Assembly: GCA_023436885.1 (NCBI GenBank)
Contig: JAEZHI010000018.1
Span: forward strand, 47,956-111,955
DNA length: 64,000 nucleotides
DNA from: Pseudomonadota bacterium
GTDB taxonomy: Bacteria > Pseudomonadota > Alphaproteobacteria > Rhizobiales > Pleomorphomonadaceae
Direction of reading: 5' to 3'
A program made the translations under genes and the position numbers. Of the stretch, positions 22,856-30,985 are shown one piece after another; position 1 is the first letter of the stretch; each line of letters begins with the position of its first letter. The notes beneath the pieces were generated by a model that saw only the letters and a program-made list of their open reading frames with translations, ran no database searches and was not told the origin of the DNA.

Positions 22856-25549
22856 CTACTTTCCCCACCTTCCGCGCTTCTTGCCGGCCACTGTCCCCGC
22901 TGCCGTGCTGGGCGGTGGACGCTTCGGCGGTTCGCTGCCCATCGGCACTTCGGTGCGGCCGACGGTCATTTCGTCAAGGTTGTTCTTGCGGATGCGGGAG
23001 GGCGGGGTGTTGGCGGACTTGCCATATTTCTTGCCGCCCCCGAAGCCGCCGCCGGCGGCGTCGACATCGCTCTGGCGAGCCATGGGGTCTTCGGCGATGG
23101 TCAGCTCCGCTGCCTGCAGGCGCTTCAGCTCGTCGCGCAGGCGGGCCGCTTCCTCGAACTCCAGGTCGGCGGCGGCCTTGCGCATGCGGCCTTCCAGATC
23201 GGCCATGTAGGCCTTGAGGTTGTGGCCGATCATCTCGCCTTCCTCGGCGAGGCCGGTGTCGACGCGGACGTGATCCTGCTCGTAGACCGAGTTCAGCACG
23301 TCGCCGATCGACCGCTTGACGCTTTCCGGCGTGATGCCGTTGGCGACGTTGTAGGCTACCTGCTTTTCGCGGCGACGGTTGGTCTCGGCGATGGCCCGTT
23401 CCATGGAGCCGGTCATGTTGTCGGCGTAGAGGATGACCTTGCCGTCGACGTTACGGGCGGCACGGCCGATGGTCTGGACCAGCGAGGTTTCCGACCGCAG
23501 GAAGCCTTCCTTGTCGGCATCGAGAATGGCGACCAGCGCGCATTCGGGAATATCGAGGCCCTCGCGCAGAAGGTTGATGCCGACCAGCACGTCGAAGGCG
23601 CCGAGGCGCAGGTCGCGCAGGATCTCGATGCGCTCCAGCGTGTCGATGTCGGAGTGCATGTAGCGGACCTTCACGCCCTGCTCGTGCAGGTATTCGGTGA
23701 GGTCGTCGGCCATGCGCTTGGTCAGCACGGTGACCAGCGTGCGGTAGCCGGCGTTGGTCACCTGCCTCACTTCGCCGAGAAGGTCGTCGACCTGGGTGCG
23801 GGCCGGGCGGATCTCCACCGGCGGGTCGATCAGGCCGGTCGGGCGGATCACCTGCTCGGCGAACACGCCGCCCGACTGGTCGAGCTCCCAGCCGCCTGGA
23901 GTAGCCGAGACGCAGACGGTCTGCGGCCGCATGGCGTCCCACTCCTCGAAACGCAGCGGACGGTTGTCCATGCAGGAGGGCAGGCGGAAGCCATATTCGG
24001 CCAGCGTCGCCTTGCGGCGGAAGTCGCCGCGATACATGGCACCGATCTGCGGCACGGTGACGTGGCTTTCATCGATGAAGACGAGGGCATTGTCCGGCAG
24101 GTATTCGAACAGGGTCGGCGGCGGCTCGCCGGGGGCGCGACCGGTCAAATAACGAGAGTAGTTCTCGATGCCGGCGCAGGAGCCGGTGGCCTCCATCATC
24201 TCCATGTCGAAGGTGCAGCGCTGTTCGAGGCGTTGCGCTTCCAAGAGGCGGCCATGGGCGTTGAGCTCGACGAGACGGTCGCGCAACTCCGTCTTGATCG
24301 ACTTGATGGCCTGGGCCAGCGTCGGCTTGGGCGTGACATAGTGCGAATTGGCGTAGATCTTGACGAACTTCATGTCCGCCGACTTGTGGCCGGTCAGCGG
24401 GTCGAACTCGGTGATCGCCTCCACCTCATCGCCGAACAGAGAGATGCGCCAGGCGCGGTCTTCCAAGTGGGCCGGGAAGACTTCGATGGTGTCGCCGCGC
24501 ACCCGGAATGTACCGCGGGCGAAGCCGACGTCGGCGCGCTTGTATTGCAGCGCCACCAGGTCGGCCAAGAGCTGCCGCTGATCGATGCGATCGCCCACCT
24601 CCAGGCCGAAGGTCATGGCGGTGTAGGTCTCGACCGAGCCGATGCCGTAGATGCAGGAGACCGAGGCGACGATGATGACGTCGTCGCGTTCGAGCAGGGC
24701 GCGCGTCGCCGAGTGGCGCATGCGGTCGATCTGCTCGTTGATGGTCGATTCCTTCTCGATATAGGTGTCGGTGCGCGGAACGTAGGCTTCCGGCTGGTAG
24801 TAGTCGTAGTAGGAGACGAAATACTCGACGGCGTTGTCCGGGAAGAAGCTCTTGAACTCGGAATAGAGCTGGGCGGCCAGCGTCTTGTTGGGCGCGAGGA
24901 TCAAGGCAGGGCGGTTGGTGGCGGCGATGATGTTGGCTACGGTGAAGGTCTTGCCCGAGCCGGTGACGCCCAAGAGCACCTGCGTCTTGTCCTGCTGCTC
25001 GATGCCGGCCAGCAGGTCGGCGATGGCGGTCGGCTGGTCGCCCTTAGGCTCATAGGCCGATGACAGGTTGAAGGAGATGCCACCTTCCGATTTCGGCGGC
25101 CGTTCCGGCCGGTGTGGCACCCAGGGCTGGCCGTCACGGAAGATGTCACGGCCCTTCTGGATCATCTCCTCCAGTGCCTTGACGGTGGCGGTGACGCCGC
25201 CGAGCGGCAGCGCCTCGGCCTCTTCCATCGACACCTGCATACCTGCGACGGGATTGAGGCCGCCGGCGGCACGCACCTTCGGATCGGTGGAGCCGCCCAG
25301 CGAACCGCCGCGCGAAGACTTGCGGGAGGTCAGCTCGGCCTTGGCCTTGCGCTTGCCGGGCTTGACGATGGTTTCTTCGACGACGCGCGACTCTGTTGGC
25401 GCGGGTTTCGCGGCTTCGTCCGAAACGTCCTTCAGCCAATCCGAGAAGGAGCCCTTGAGCGGCGTTCCCTCGAACGGCGCCTGCGGCGCCTCGGAGAAAC
25501 CGGGCGCCGGATCGGTGTCGGGAGCGGAAGCGGGCTTACGGGGTGCCAT
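22856..25549 (-). CDS. uvrB: Excinuclease ABC subunit UvrB with long N-terminal extension
   Basis: 897 residues against about 670 in E. coli. The helicase core starts near residue 160 (FNLSSAYEPKGDQPTAI), with Walker A GVTGSGKT at 194-201, the beta-hairpin region YYDYYQPEAYVP, the DEAD-like FIDESHVTVPQ, and helicase motifs LVGINLLREGLDIPE and TIGRAARN. A UVR motif for UvrC contact follows (DLEFEEAARLRDELKRLQ). The first 158 residues are low-complexity and charged, and a Gly/Lys/Arg-rich tail of about 75 residues ends the protein. Long UvrB forms are known in Hyphomicrobiales. Confidence 0.96.
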   Translation of the reverse strand: MAPRKPASAPDTDPAPGFSEAPQAPFEGTPLKGSFSDWLKDVSDEAAKPAPTESRVVEETIVKPGKRKAKAELTSRKSSRGGSLGGSTDPKVRAAGGLNPVAGMQVSMEEAEALPLGGVTATVKALEEMIQKGRDIFRDGQPWVPHRPERPPKSEGGISFNLSSAYEPKGDQPTAIADLLAGIEQQDKTQVLLGVTGSGKTFTVANIIAATNRPALILAPNKTLAAQLYSEFKSFFPDNAVEYFVSYYDYYQPEAYVPRTDTYIEKESTINEQIDRMRHSATRALLERDDVIIVASVSCIYGIGSVETYTAMTFGLEVGDRIDQRQLLADLVALQYKRADVGFARGTFRVRGDTIEVFPAHLEDRAWRISLFGDEVEAITEFDPLTGHKSADMKFVKIYANSHYVTPKPTLAQAIKSIKTELRDRLVELNAHGRLLEAQRLEQRCTFDMEMMEATGSCAGIENYSRYLTGRAPGEPPPTLFEYLPDNALVFIDESHVTVPQIGAMYRGDFRRKATLAEYGFRLPSCMDNRPLRFEEWDAMRPQTVCVSATPGGWELDQSGGVFAEQVIRPTGLIDPPVEIRPARTQVDDLLGEVRQVTNAGYRTLVTVLTKRMADDLTEYLHEQGVKVRYMHSDIDTLERIEILRDLRLGAFDVLVGINLLREGLDIPECALVAILDADKEGFLRSETSLVQTIGRAARNVDGKVILYADNMTGSMERAIAETNRRREKQVAYNVANGITPESVKRSIGDVLNSVYEQDHVRVDTGLAEEGEMIGHNLKAYMADLEGRMRKAAADLEFEEAARLRDELKRLQAAELTIAEDPMARQSDVDAAGGGFGGGKKYGKSANTPPSRIRKNNLDEMTVGRTEVPMGSEPPKRPPPSTAAGTVAGKKRGRWGK

Positions 25550-25619
25550 GGGCGGACTCGTCGATTTCGGGCATGAACGGGAACCTTATCACACCGACTG
25601 CGGTCAGGGCATGGCAGCA

Positions 25620-25645
25620 GGGCGACAGGAGTGGCCCTGTCGCCC
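25620..25645. terminator. Strong hairpin downstream of the first SH3-domain gene
   Basis: Perfect 10-bp stem (25620-25629 with 25636-25645) and a 6-base loop, 8 bp beyond the SH3 gene stop on the minus strand. There is no T-run, so this may be a 3'-end stabilising or Rho-assisted element rather than a simple intrinsic terminator. Confidence 0.45.
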
Positions 25646-25653
25646 AACGATCG

Positions 25654-26454
25654 TTAGTCGTTGCGGCAAACGCCATTCACCCATTTGCAGGGGGCGCCCG
25701 GCTTGCCGACAGCGCCGCCGTACTTGGGCTGCGACTGGGTTGTCGGCGGCGTGGTGGTCGGCGATGCCGAACTCGCAACCGAGGGGGCGGTGGTGGTCGA
25801 GGGCTGCGTCACGGTCGGCGCGGGTGCAGCGGTGTCGGGCTGCGTCACGGCGGGCGGTGGCGCGACAGGGGCGGGACGCGCAGTCGTCGGCGGCGTGTTG
25901 ACGGCAATCGGTGGCTGAGCGACCTGCGGCATCGGCTGAAGGTGTTGCTTCGGCCTGTAAACGCCGACGTCCGGCTGCGGGAGGTCCGGCATCTGCGGAC
26001 CTTCGACTGCCGGCGGACGATAGACATAGTTGGGCGGCGGCTCGATGTAGGCGCCATCGGGATAAACTGGCGGCGGCGCCCAGCGCGGCACGCGATAGAC
26101 CGGCGGTGGGGTAACGTAGACGGGCGGCTCGCGGTAGACCGGCGGCGGCGAGAAGACCGGCGGCTGCATGATCTGGTCTTCCGGCGACCAGCTCCGGGCT
26201 GTGCCGATGAAGCGGGAGGTCAGCCAGCCGCGAATGTTGCCATAGCCGACATCGCACCAGTTGGCGTCGTTCAGACAGCCGTAGATTTCGATCGGTGTGC
26301 CGGGCGGCAGGGTCATGATGGCGTAATACTGCTGACTGGGGCCGGTCCGCAGATTGGCGGCAGCAAGAACTTCGCCCGGCGCGGCCAGCGCACCGGACGT
26401 CGAGGAGACAAGGCCCACCAGACAAAGCGGCGCGGCCAGATGTCGCAGCCTCAT
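25654..26454 (-). CDS. Secreted SH3-domain protein with Pro/Tyr-rich repeats
   Basis: 266 residues. A signal peptide (about 1-24, ending GALAA) precedes a bacterial SH3 domain (about 28-90: ANLRTGPSQQYYAIMTLPPG, CDVGYGNIRGWLTSRFI). The next 70 residues repeat PPPVY / VYREPP-like units, then a Pro/Thr/Ala-rich linker leads to a short C-terminal block with two cysteines (CKWVNGVC). Bacterial SH3 domains often bind cell-wall peptide. Paralogous to the next gene upstream, with a different tail. Confidence 0.87.
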   Translation of the reverse strand: MRLRHLAAPLCLVGLVSSTSGALAAPGEVLAAANLRTGPSQQYYAIMTLPPGTPIEIYGCLNDANWCDVGYGNIRGWLTSRFIGTARSWSPEDQIMQPPVFSPPPVYREPPVYVTPPPVYRVPRWAPPPVYPDGAYIEPPPNYVYRPPAVEGPQMPDLPQPDVGVYRPKQHLQPMPQVAQPPIAVNTPPTTARPAPVAPPPAVTQPDTAAPAPTVTQPSTTTAPSVASSASPTTTPPTTQSQPKYGGAVGKPGAPCKWVNGVCRND

Positions 26455-26470
26455 CGCATGTTAACTCCGG

Positions 26471-27139
26471 TCAATGGCTGCCGTAAATCGACACGCAAGC
26501 AGGGTCACCAGGCTTGCAGCTCGGCTCAATCGGTCGGCCGTCGCGACGCGTGTCACGATTCCTATTCTCATTTCGGTCCCTATTCGAGTCCGGTCTTTGG
26601 CGATCTCGATCCCAGTCCGGTCTAGGCCTGGGCCGGTCGCGATCCCAATCTGGCCTGGGTCGGTCTCGATCCCAGTCCGCTCTTGGGCGATCCCAGTCTG
26701 GACGCGGACGTCCCCAATCTGGACCTGGGCGCCCCCAATCCGGGTCGCGGTCCCAGCCGGGGCGCGGACGATGTTGATACCACGGCCGATCACTATAGTG
26801 ATTATCCCAATAGCCGAAATTGAAGGTCAGGAAGGGTACCGATCTGTAGGGCTGGGGCCGATAGACGGGGCCGCTGTAGAACGTTGACAGATAGCGCGAC
26901 GACACCCAGCCACGCTCGCGGCCATAAGATACGTCGCACCAAGTGTAACCCTGCAGGCAGCCGTAGAGCTCGACAGGCGCACCAGCCGGCAGCACCAGAA
27001 TTGGGTAGTACTGAGTACCCGGCCCCGTTCTAAGGTTGATGTTGGCGGTAACCTGGGCGGGCGATGCGGAAGCCACAGCTGGAGCAGCCACGGTCGCAAC
27101 GGCAGTCAGCGCGGCAATCGGCAGCAGGGATTTCAACAT
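26471..27139 (-). CDS. Secreted SH3-domain protein with Asp/Arg/Pro/Trp repeats
   Basis: 222 residues. After a signal peptide (about 1-29) comes an SH3 domain (about 33-88: NINLRTGPGTQYYPILVLPAG, CDVSYGRERGWVSSRYL) closely related to that of the downstream gene. Residues about 130-200 are a degenerate tandem repeat around RPDWDRDRP, with paired cysteines at the end (CKPGDPAC). GGAG precedes the ATG. The two genes are 16 bp apart, so they are probably co-transcribed tandem duplicates. Confidence 0.87.
   Translation of the reverse strand: MLKSLLPIAALTAVATVAAPAVASASPAQVTANINLRTGPGTQYYPILVLPAGAPVELYGCLQGYTWCDVSYGRERGWVSSRYLSTFYSGPVYRPQPYRSVPFLTFNFGYWDNHYSDRPWYQHRPRPGWDRDPDWGRPGPDWGRPRPDWDRPRADWDRDRPRPDWDRDRPRPRPDWDRDRQRPDSNRDRNENRNRDTRRDGRPIEPSCKPGDPACVSIYGSH
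26560..26770. repeat. Degenerate tandem repeat inside the SH3 gene
   Basis: Units resembling GATCCCAGTCTGG / GGTCGGTCTCGATCCC recur about ten times with substitutions and length changes in multiples of three, encoding the DWDRDRPRP-type tract. It is coding sequence, not a CRISPR array. Confidence 0.7.
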
Positions 27140-27363
27140 TGGTCTTACTCCATTGTCGGCCAGGCCGACCGGTATTCTGATGGTCTCGTTTATCGCATCG
27201 TTGGCTTGAGCGAGGCCTGAACCTGCCGTTCATAGGCCGTTCATCTACGACTCAACTCTCAAGCTGGAACTTGGGTTGCAGATGCGGCGGGACTGCGGCT
27301 CAACTATGTGACAATGGCGAATTTTCTTGCCGGCGAACGGGCTGATGCTCTAGCTCTCGCGCC

Positions 27364-28215
27364 ATGAACTACCGTCACGCCTTTCACGCTGGAAACTTTG
27401 CCGACGTGCTGAAGCACGCCGTGCTTGCGCGCATCCTCACGTATCTGGCGCGCAAGGATGCCGGTTATCGCGTTATCGACAGCCATGCGGGCATTGGGCT
27501 CTACGATCTCGCCGCAGACGAAGCGCTCCGGACCGGTGAATGGCAGGGTGGTGTCGGACGCGTCAAGGCGGCGCGCCTATCGCCTGCCTTGGCCGAGTGG
27601 TTGGAACCCTGGTGCTCGGCTCTGCGGGTCGTCAACGGCGGCGATGACCTACTGCTCTACCCGGGATCGCCGGCAATTGCCACGTCACTCGGCCGTCTCC
27701 AGGACCGTTATCACTTCAATGAGCTGCATCCGCAGGATGCAGCGACACTCAGCGCGCTGTATTCCGGCGACCGGCGGGTGCGTGTCGGCTCGGAAGACGG
27801 CTACATCACCGTGCGCGCCCAATTGCCGCCGCACGAGCGGCGTGGTCTCGTTATTGTCGACCCCCCCTTCGAGGAAGCCGGCGAATTCGATCGTCTATTG
27901 CGGGCCGTGCAGGATGCCCACAAGCGCTTCGCCACGGGCTGTCTGATGATCTGGTATCCGATCAAGGACATTGCCGCCGTCGACGATTTCCTGAAGGGGG
28001 CGGCAGAGGTCGGGTATCCCAGACTGATCGCTGTCGAGCAATGGATCCGCGAACCGGGCGGGGATGGGCCGTTGGCAGGCGCGGGCGTTCTCGTTGCCAA
28101 TCCGCCTTTCACGCTGGCCGACGAGACGGAGGCCATCTTGCCGGAGCTGACCCGCGTGCTCGGCGAGGATGATGGTGCCGGTGCGCGCGTTCTGAGGCTG
28201 GCAGACGATAATTGA
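27364..28215 (+). CDS. rlmJ: 23S rRNA (adenine(2030)-N6)-methyltransferase
   Basis: 283 residues. It begins with the hallmark MNYRHAFHAGNFADVLKHAV; SAM binding is at VIDSHAGIGLYDL and the catalytic N6-adenine motif is DPPFE in the place of the usual DPPYE. RlmJ methylates A2030 in helix 72 region of 23S rRNA. No clear ribosome site precedes the ATG, but the N-terminus is family-standard. Single-gene unit, divergent from the SH3 genes. Confidence 0.95.
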   Translation: MNYRHAFHAGNFADVLKHAVLARILTYLARKDAGYRVIDSHAGIGLYDLAADEALRTGEWQGGVGRVKAARLSPALAEWLEPWCSALRVVNGGDDLLLYPGSPAIATSLGRLQDRYHFNELHPQDAATLSALYSGDRRVRVGSEDGYITVRAQLPPHERRGLVIVDPPFEEAGEFDRLLRAVQDAHKRFATGCLMIWYPIKDIAAVDDFLKGAAEVGYPRLIAVEQWIREPGGDGPLAGAGVLVANPPFTLADETEAILPELTRVLGEDDGAGARVLRLADDN

Positions 28216-28736
28216 GCAGCGCCGCTTCTTGCCGTTGAGGTTTTCAGTCCCTGGTTTTTTGGCAGCCCCTCCGAACAAGCTGGCTGTTGCGGTGTGATGT
28301 GACTGCCGCTTTGTACGCGTCGGCCATCAAAAATTGTACTTATCGAATTCCTCAACTCAATTAAGGACTTCTGCGTGATTGCGGTAATAATTTCTCAATG
28401 TACATAGTTTAGAACGTTGAGATGGAAGAGGCGGTATTGGCTTCCTGGAAGCGCGAATTCTTTCGCTTGGAAAATACTTTATTCCTCGACCGGCCGTTTC
28501 GCATGGCGAAGGGCACAAAAGAGAATACGCGGTCAGGCATGCCGCCAAACAGACCGATCGGGCCGCTTTGATCATCGCAGCCCCTATAAGCGTCTGAAGA
28601 CGGCAGAAAGCTGATCCTACAAACAGGTCTCGATCATCTCGATCGGCTGGAGCTCGTCCAAGCGCGAGACGGCGGTGTCGATCAGGATGGACGTGCGGCC
28701 GGAACCGAAATGGGGTCGGGGACAGGAAACGGTCTG
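28216..28736. other. 521-bp intergenic region, AT-richer than its flanks
   Basis: Lies between rlmJ and the HD-GYP gene. Bases about 28300-28480 are clearly AT-richer than the flanks. I see no tRNA, no clear terminator after rlmJ, and no convincing small ORF; the minus-strand frame at 28617-28850 runs into the HD-GYP gene and resembles no known family. It probably holds the promoter of the signalling cluster. Confidence 0.4.
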
Positions 28737-29849
28737 ATGGGACGAGCTCGGGTTAATATCCATCTCCTCGGCGAGCCTCGCGAGGAGGTCGATACTTGTC
28801 TGCAGGGCCTGCTTTCGCAGGGATTTTCTGCTGACAGACAGCCTCTCCATCCCAGGACGATCCTGGCGGCCAGCAGTCGCGACATTCTAGTTGTCACCGG
28901 CGATCACAATTCGGATCTGCATGCGCCAGCCAATCTCGCCAAACTCTTCGAGGGATGCCGGGACCGCACCATCCTGTTTCTCAGTGGCGTCAACCCGAGC
29001 AATTTCACGGTCTACGAGCGGGCCGGCTTTTCCTTCATCAACGTCACCACCGATGACTCTGTGACCAGCCTCGTCGGCTTGATCACGATGGTCGATCCGC
29101 AGACCGTCTATAACGCGTCAAAAGCGGCTGCGATGCGCGTGTCCAAATCCAATGCCATCGCACATTCGGTTGTCGATCTGTTCAGCCGATTAAGGGCCAA
29201 CCCGGTCGCACCACCCCTCGATGAGTCCTTACGCCAGAAGCGGGCGATGATCGAGCTGATCGATCAGTCTCCGATGTCGGTCTGGATCGATCTGATCCAG
29301 AACTATCACGACGGCACCGCGCAGCATTGCTCACTGGTGTCGGGTTATACGTTGGCATTTGCCAGGGTGCTTGGCGCCGGCGAGCAACAGACCGGGCGCC
29401 TGTTCGACGCCGCCTTTTTTCACGACGTCGGCAAGGCAATGATCCCGCTGGAAATCCTCGACAAGCCGGGTCGGCTCGATCCGGACGAGTGGAAAATCAT
29501 GCAGCGCCACGTGCTGCACAGCTATGACATCCTCTCGCGCGACGAGCATACGAGCGGCGAGATTGCCCGCGTGGCGCGCGATCATCATGAATATCTCGAC
29601 GGATCGGGCTATCCAAATGGGATTTCCGCGCGACAGATTGACGACATAACGCGCATCATCACGATCTGCGACATCTTTGCGGCTTTGACGGAAAAGCGGG
29701 CCTACAAGCCGCCCAAACCGTTCGATGAAGCCTATTCCATCCTGACATCGATGGCAGGAACCAAGCTCGATCCCGATTTGGTTCGCCTGTTTGAAAGAGT
29801 GGTGGAGGAATGCGGCCGCGCGCCGAGACCGATCGCCTCGGCCGCCTGA
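28737..29849 (+). CDS. HD-GYP phosphodiesterase with degenerate receiver-like N-terminus
   Basis: About 370 residues. Residues 1-120 look like a Rossmann/receiver fold (strands at VNIHLLG, DILVVTG, TILFLSG) without a clear phospho-acceptor aspartate. The C-terminal 190 residues are a full HD-GYP domain: AQHCSLVSGYT, FFHDVGKAMIP, KIMQRHVLHSYDIL, DHHEYLDGSGYPNGI and ICDIFAALTEKRAY. All metal ligands and the GYP motif are present, so cyclic di-GMP hydrolysis is expected. ATG 28737 has AGGA nine bases upstream; ATG 28710 is an alternative. First of three consecutive signalling genes. Confidence 0.9.
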   Translation: MGRARVNIHLLGEPREEVDTCLQGLLSQGFSADRQPLHPRTILAASSRDILVVTGDHNSDLHAPANLAKLFEGCRDRTILFLSGVNPSNFTVYERAGFSFINVTTDDSVTSLVGLITMVDPQTVYNASKAAAMRVSKSNAIAHSVVDLFSRLRANPVAPPLDESLRQKRAMIELIDQSPMSVWIDLIQNYHDGTAQHCSLVSGYTLAFARVLGAGEQQTGRLFDAAFFHDVGKAMIPLEILDKPGRLDPDEWKIMQRHVLHSYDILSRDEHTSGEIARVARDHHEYLDGSGYPNGISARQIDDITRIITICDIFAALTEKRAYKPPKPFDEAYSILTSMAGTKLDPDLVRLFERVVEECGRAPRPIASAA

Positions 29850-29903
29850 CGTGGAACCATCTGAAAGAGCGAAGAGGGTGTTCGCAACGACCGGGAAACC
29901 AAG

Positions 29904-30725
29904 ATGCTGAACCTCAGGGCACTCATTGTCGACGATTCAGCGGTCGTCCGGACTCAGTTGCGAAACGAGATCCGGGAGATCGCCAGGGATTGTCATGTCT
30001 TCGAGTGCGAAAGTGTTCTCGAGGCCGGCCGCTTCCTGCTGCGTAGCGTTCCCGATGTTTTGTTTCTCGATCTCAACATGCCCAGCATCAATGGCATCGA
30101 GCTCCTGAAGCGGTTCGATGCCGTGCTCGGCGGTCGTCGCCCGCCGATCGTTGTGTCGATTTCCACCGATATGCGGCCTGCCACCCTTGAGGCGCTCAAG
30201 GCGCGCGGCGCCTATGCTCTGCTGCCGAAGCCTTTCGACAAGGGCAAAGTCGCGATGATGCTTCTCCGCATCGTCAAGATGGTCCAATCCCGCCGCGTGC
30301 TGATCGTCGACGACAGCGCGACGGTTCGATCGGTGGTCAAGCGCATTATCGAGCACAGCCGGTTCAAGCTGCAGGTCGATGAAGCCGCGAACGGTGCCGA
30401 CGCCATTCGCCAGTTCCGCGCCGGTGGCTTCGACCTCGCCTTTATCGATGTGGAGATGCCGGGGATTGACGGTTTGGAGGCGGCTGGCGAAATTCTTTAT
30501 TCCTCGAGTGATGCCCATGTGGTGTTGATGTCGGGCAAGGCCGACGAGGCTATCCGCCGCGCGGCTTCTCACATCGGTGTCGAATTCTTCCTCAAGAAGC
30601 CCTTCTATGCCAAGGACGTCGATGCGGTCCTGCATAGCTTCTACGACGTAGCAGAAACGGAATTCGTCCACGGCAGGGAGCGCGAGACGTTTGAGCAGCT
30701 GGACGACGCCTCATCCATATCATGA
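29904..30725 (+). CDS. Tandem receiver-domain response regulator (REC-REC)
   Basis: 273 residues made of two CheY-like domains and no output domain. REC1 has phospho-acceptor D56 (LFLDLNMPSINGIE) and K109 (LPKPFDKG); REC2 has D182 (AFIDVEMPGIDG) and K232 (LKKPFYAK). The acidic pairs are VDD in both (LIVDDSAVVR, LIVDDSATVR), so both look competent for phosphorylation. It starts 54 bases after the HD-GYP stop, probably in the same operon. The tail of about 30 residues is acidic and of no recognised type. Confidence 0.9.
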   Translation: MLNLRALIVDDSAVVRTQLRNEIREIARDCHVFECESVLEAGRFLLRSVPDVLFLDLNMPSINGIELLKRFDAVLGGRRPPIVVSISTDMRPATLEALKARGAYALLPKPFDKGKVAMMLLRIVKMVQSRRVLIVDDSATVRSVVKRIIEHSRFKLQVDEAANGADAIRQFRAGGFDLAFIDVEMPGIDGLEAAGEILYSSSDAHVVLMSGKADEAIRRAASHIGVEFFLKKPFYAKDVDAVLHSFYDVAETEFVHGRERETFEQLDDASSIS

Positions 30726-30985
30726 TTTGTCGAAGAGCATACTCGCGTATCGACTATCCGCACGAATAAATTCAAGTGTGAGTTGTAGCGTCACCATTCG
30801 TTTGACATGGTTGCCAAGACAATATCGCAATTCACGGTAACGATCGTTCTCGATATTTCTGTATTGCTGGGGGTCTATAGATAATTTGGATCTCGAAGAA
30901 TTTAGAATTTTTGATTCCTATCCGCAATTAATATTTACGACACGACTTTTTGATAGATTCTCAATATCTTTATCGAGGGTCTGAC

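Noticed and set aside
23222..25063. 613-residue open frame on the plus strand opposite uvrB
   Set aside because: Antisense shadow caused by high GC at third codon positions; no family motif, and uvrB on the other strand is fully supported.
26560..26770. Array-like repeats resembling a CRISPR
   Set aside because: Units are degenerate, contiguous, without spacers, and translate in frame into a protein repeat; no cas genes are present.
28617..28850. 77-residue minus-strand frame upstream of the HD-GYP gene
   Set aside because: Overlaps the HD-GYP coding start, no ribosome site and no family similarity.
30839..30848. AACGATCGTT palindrome upstream of the chemoreceptor gene
   Set aside because: Short, single, and expected by chance; no partner site or adjacent regulator.
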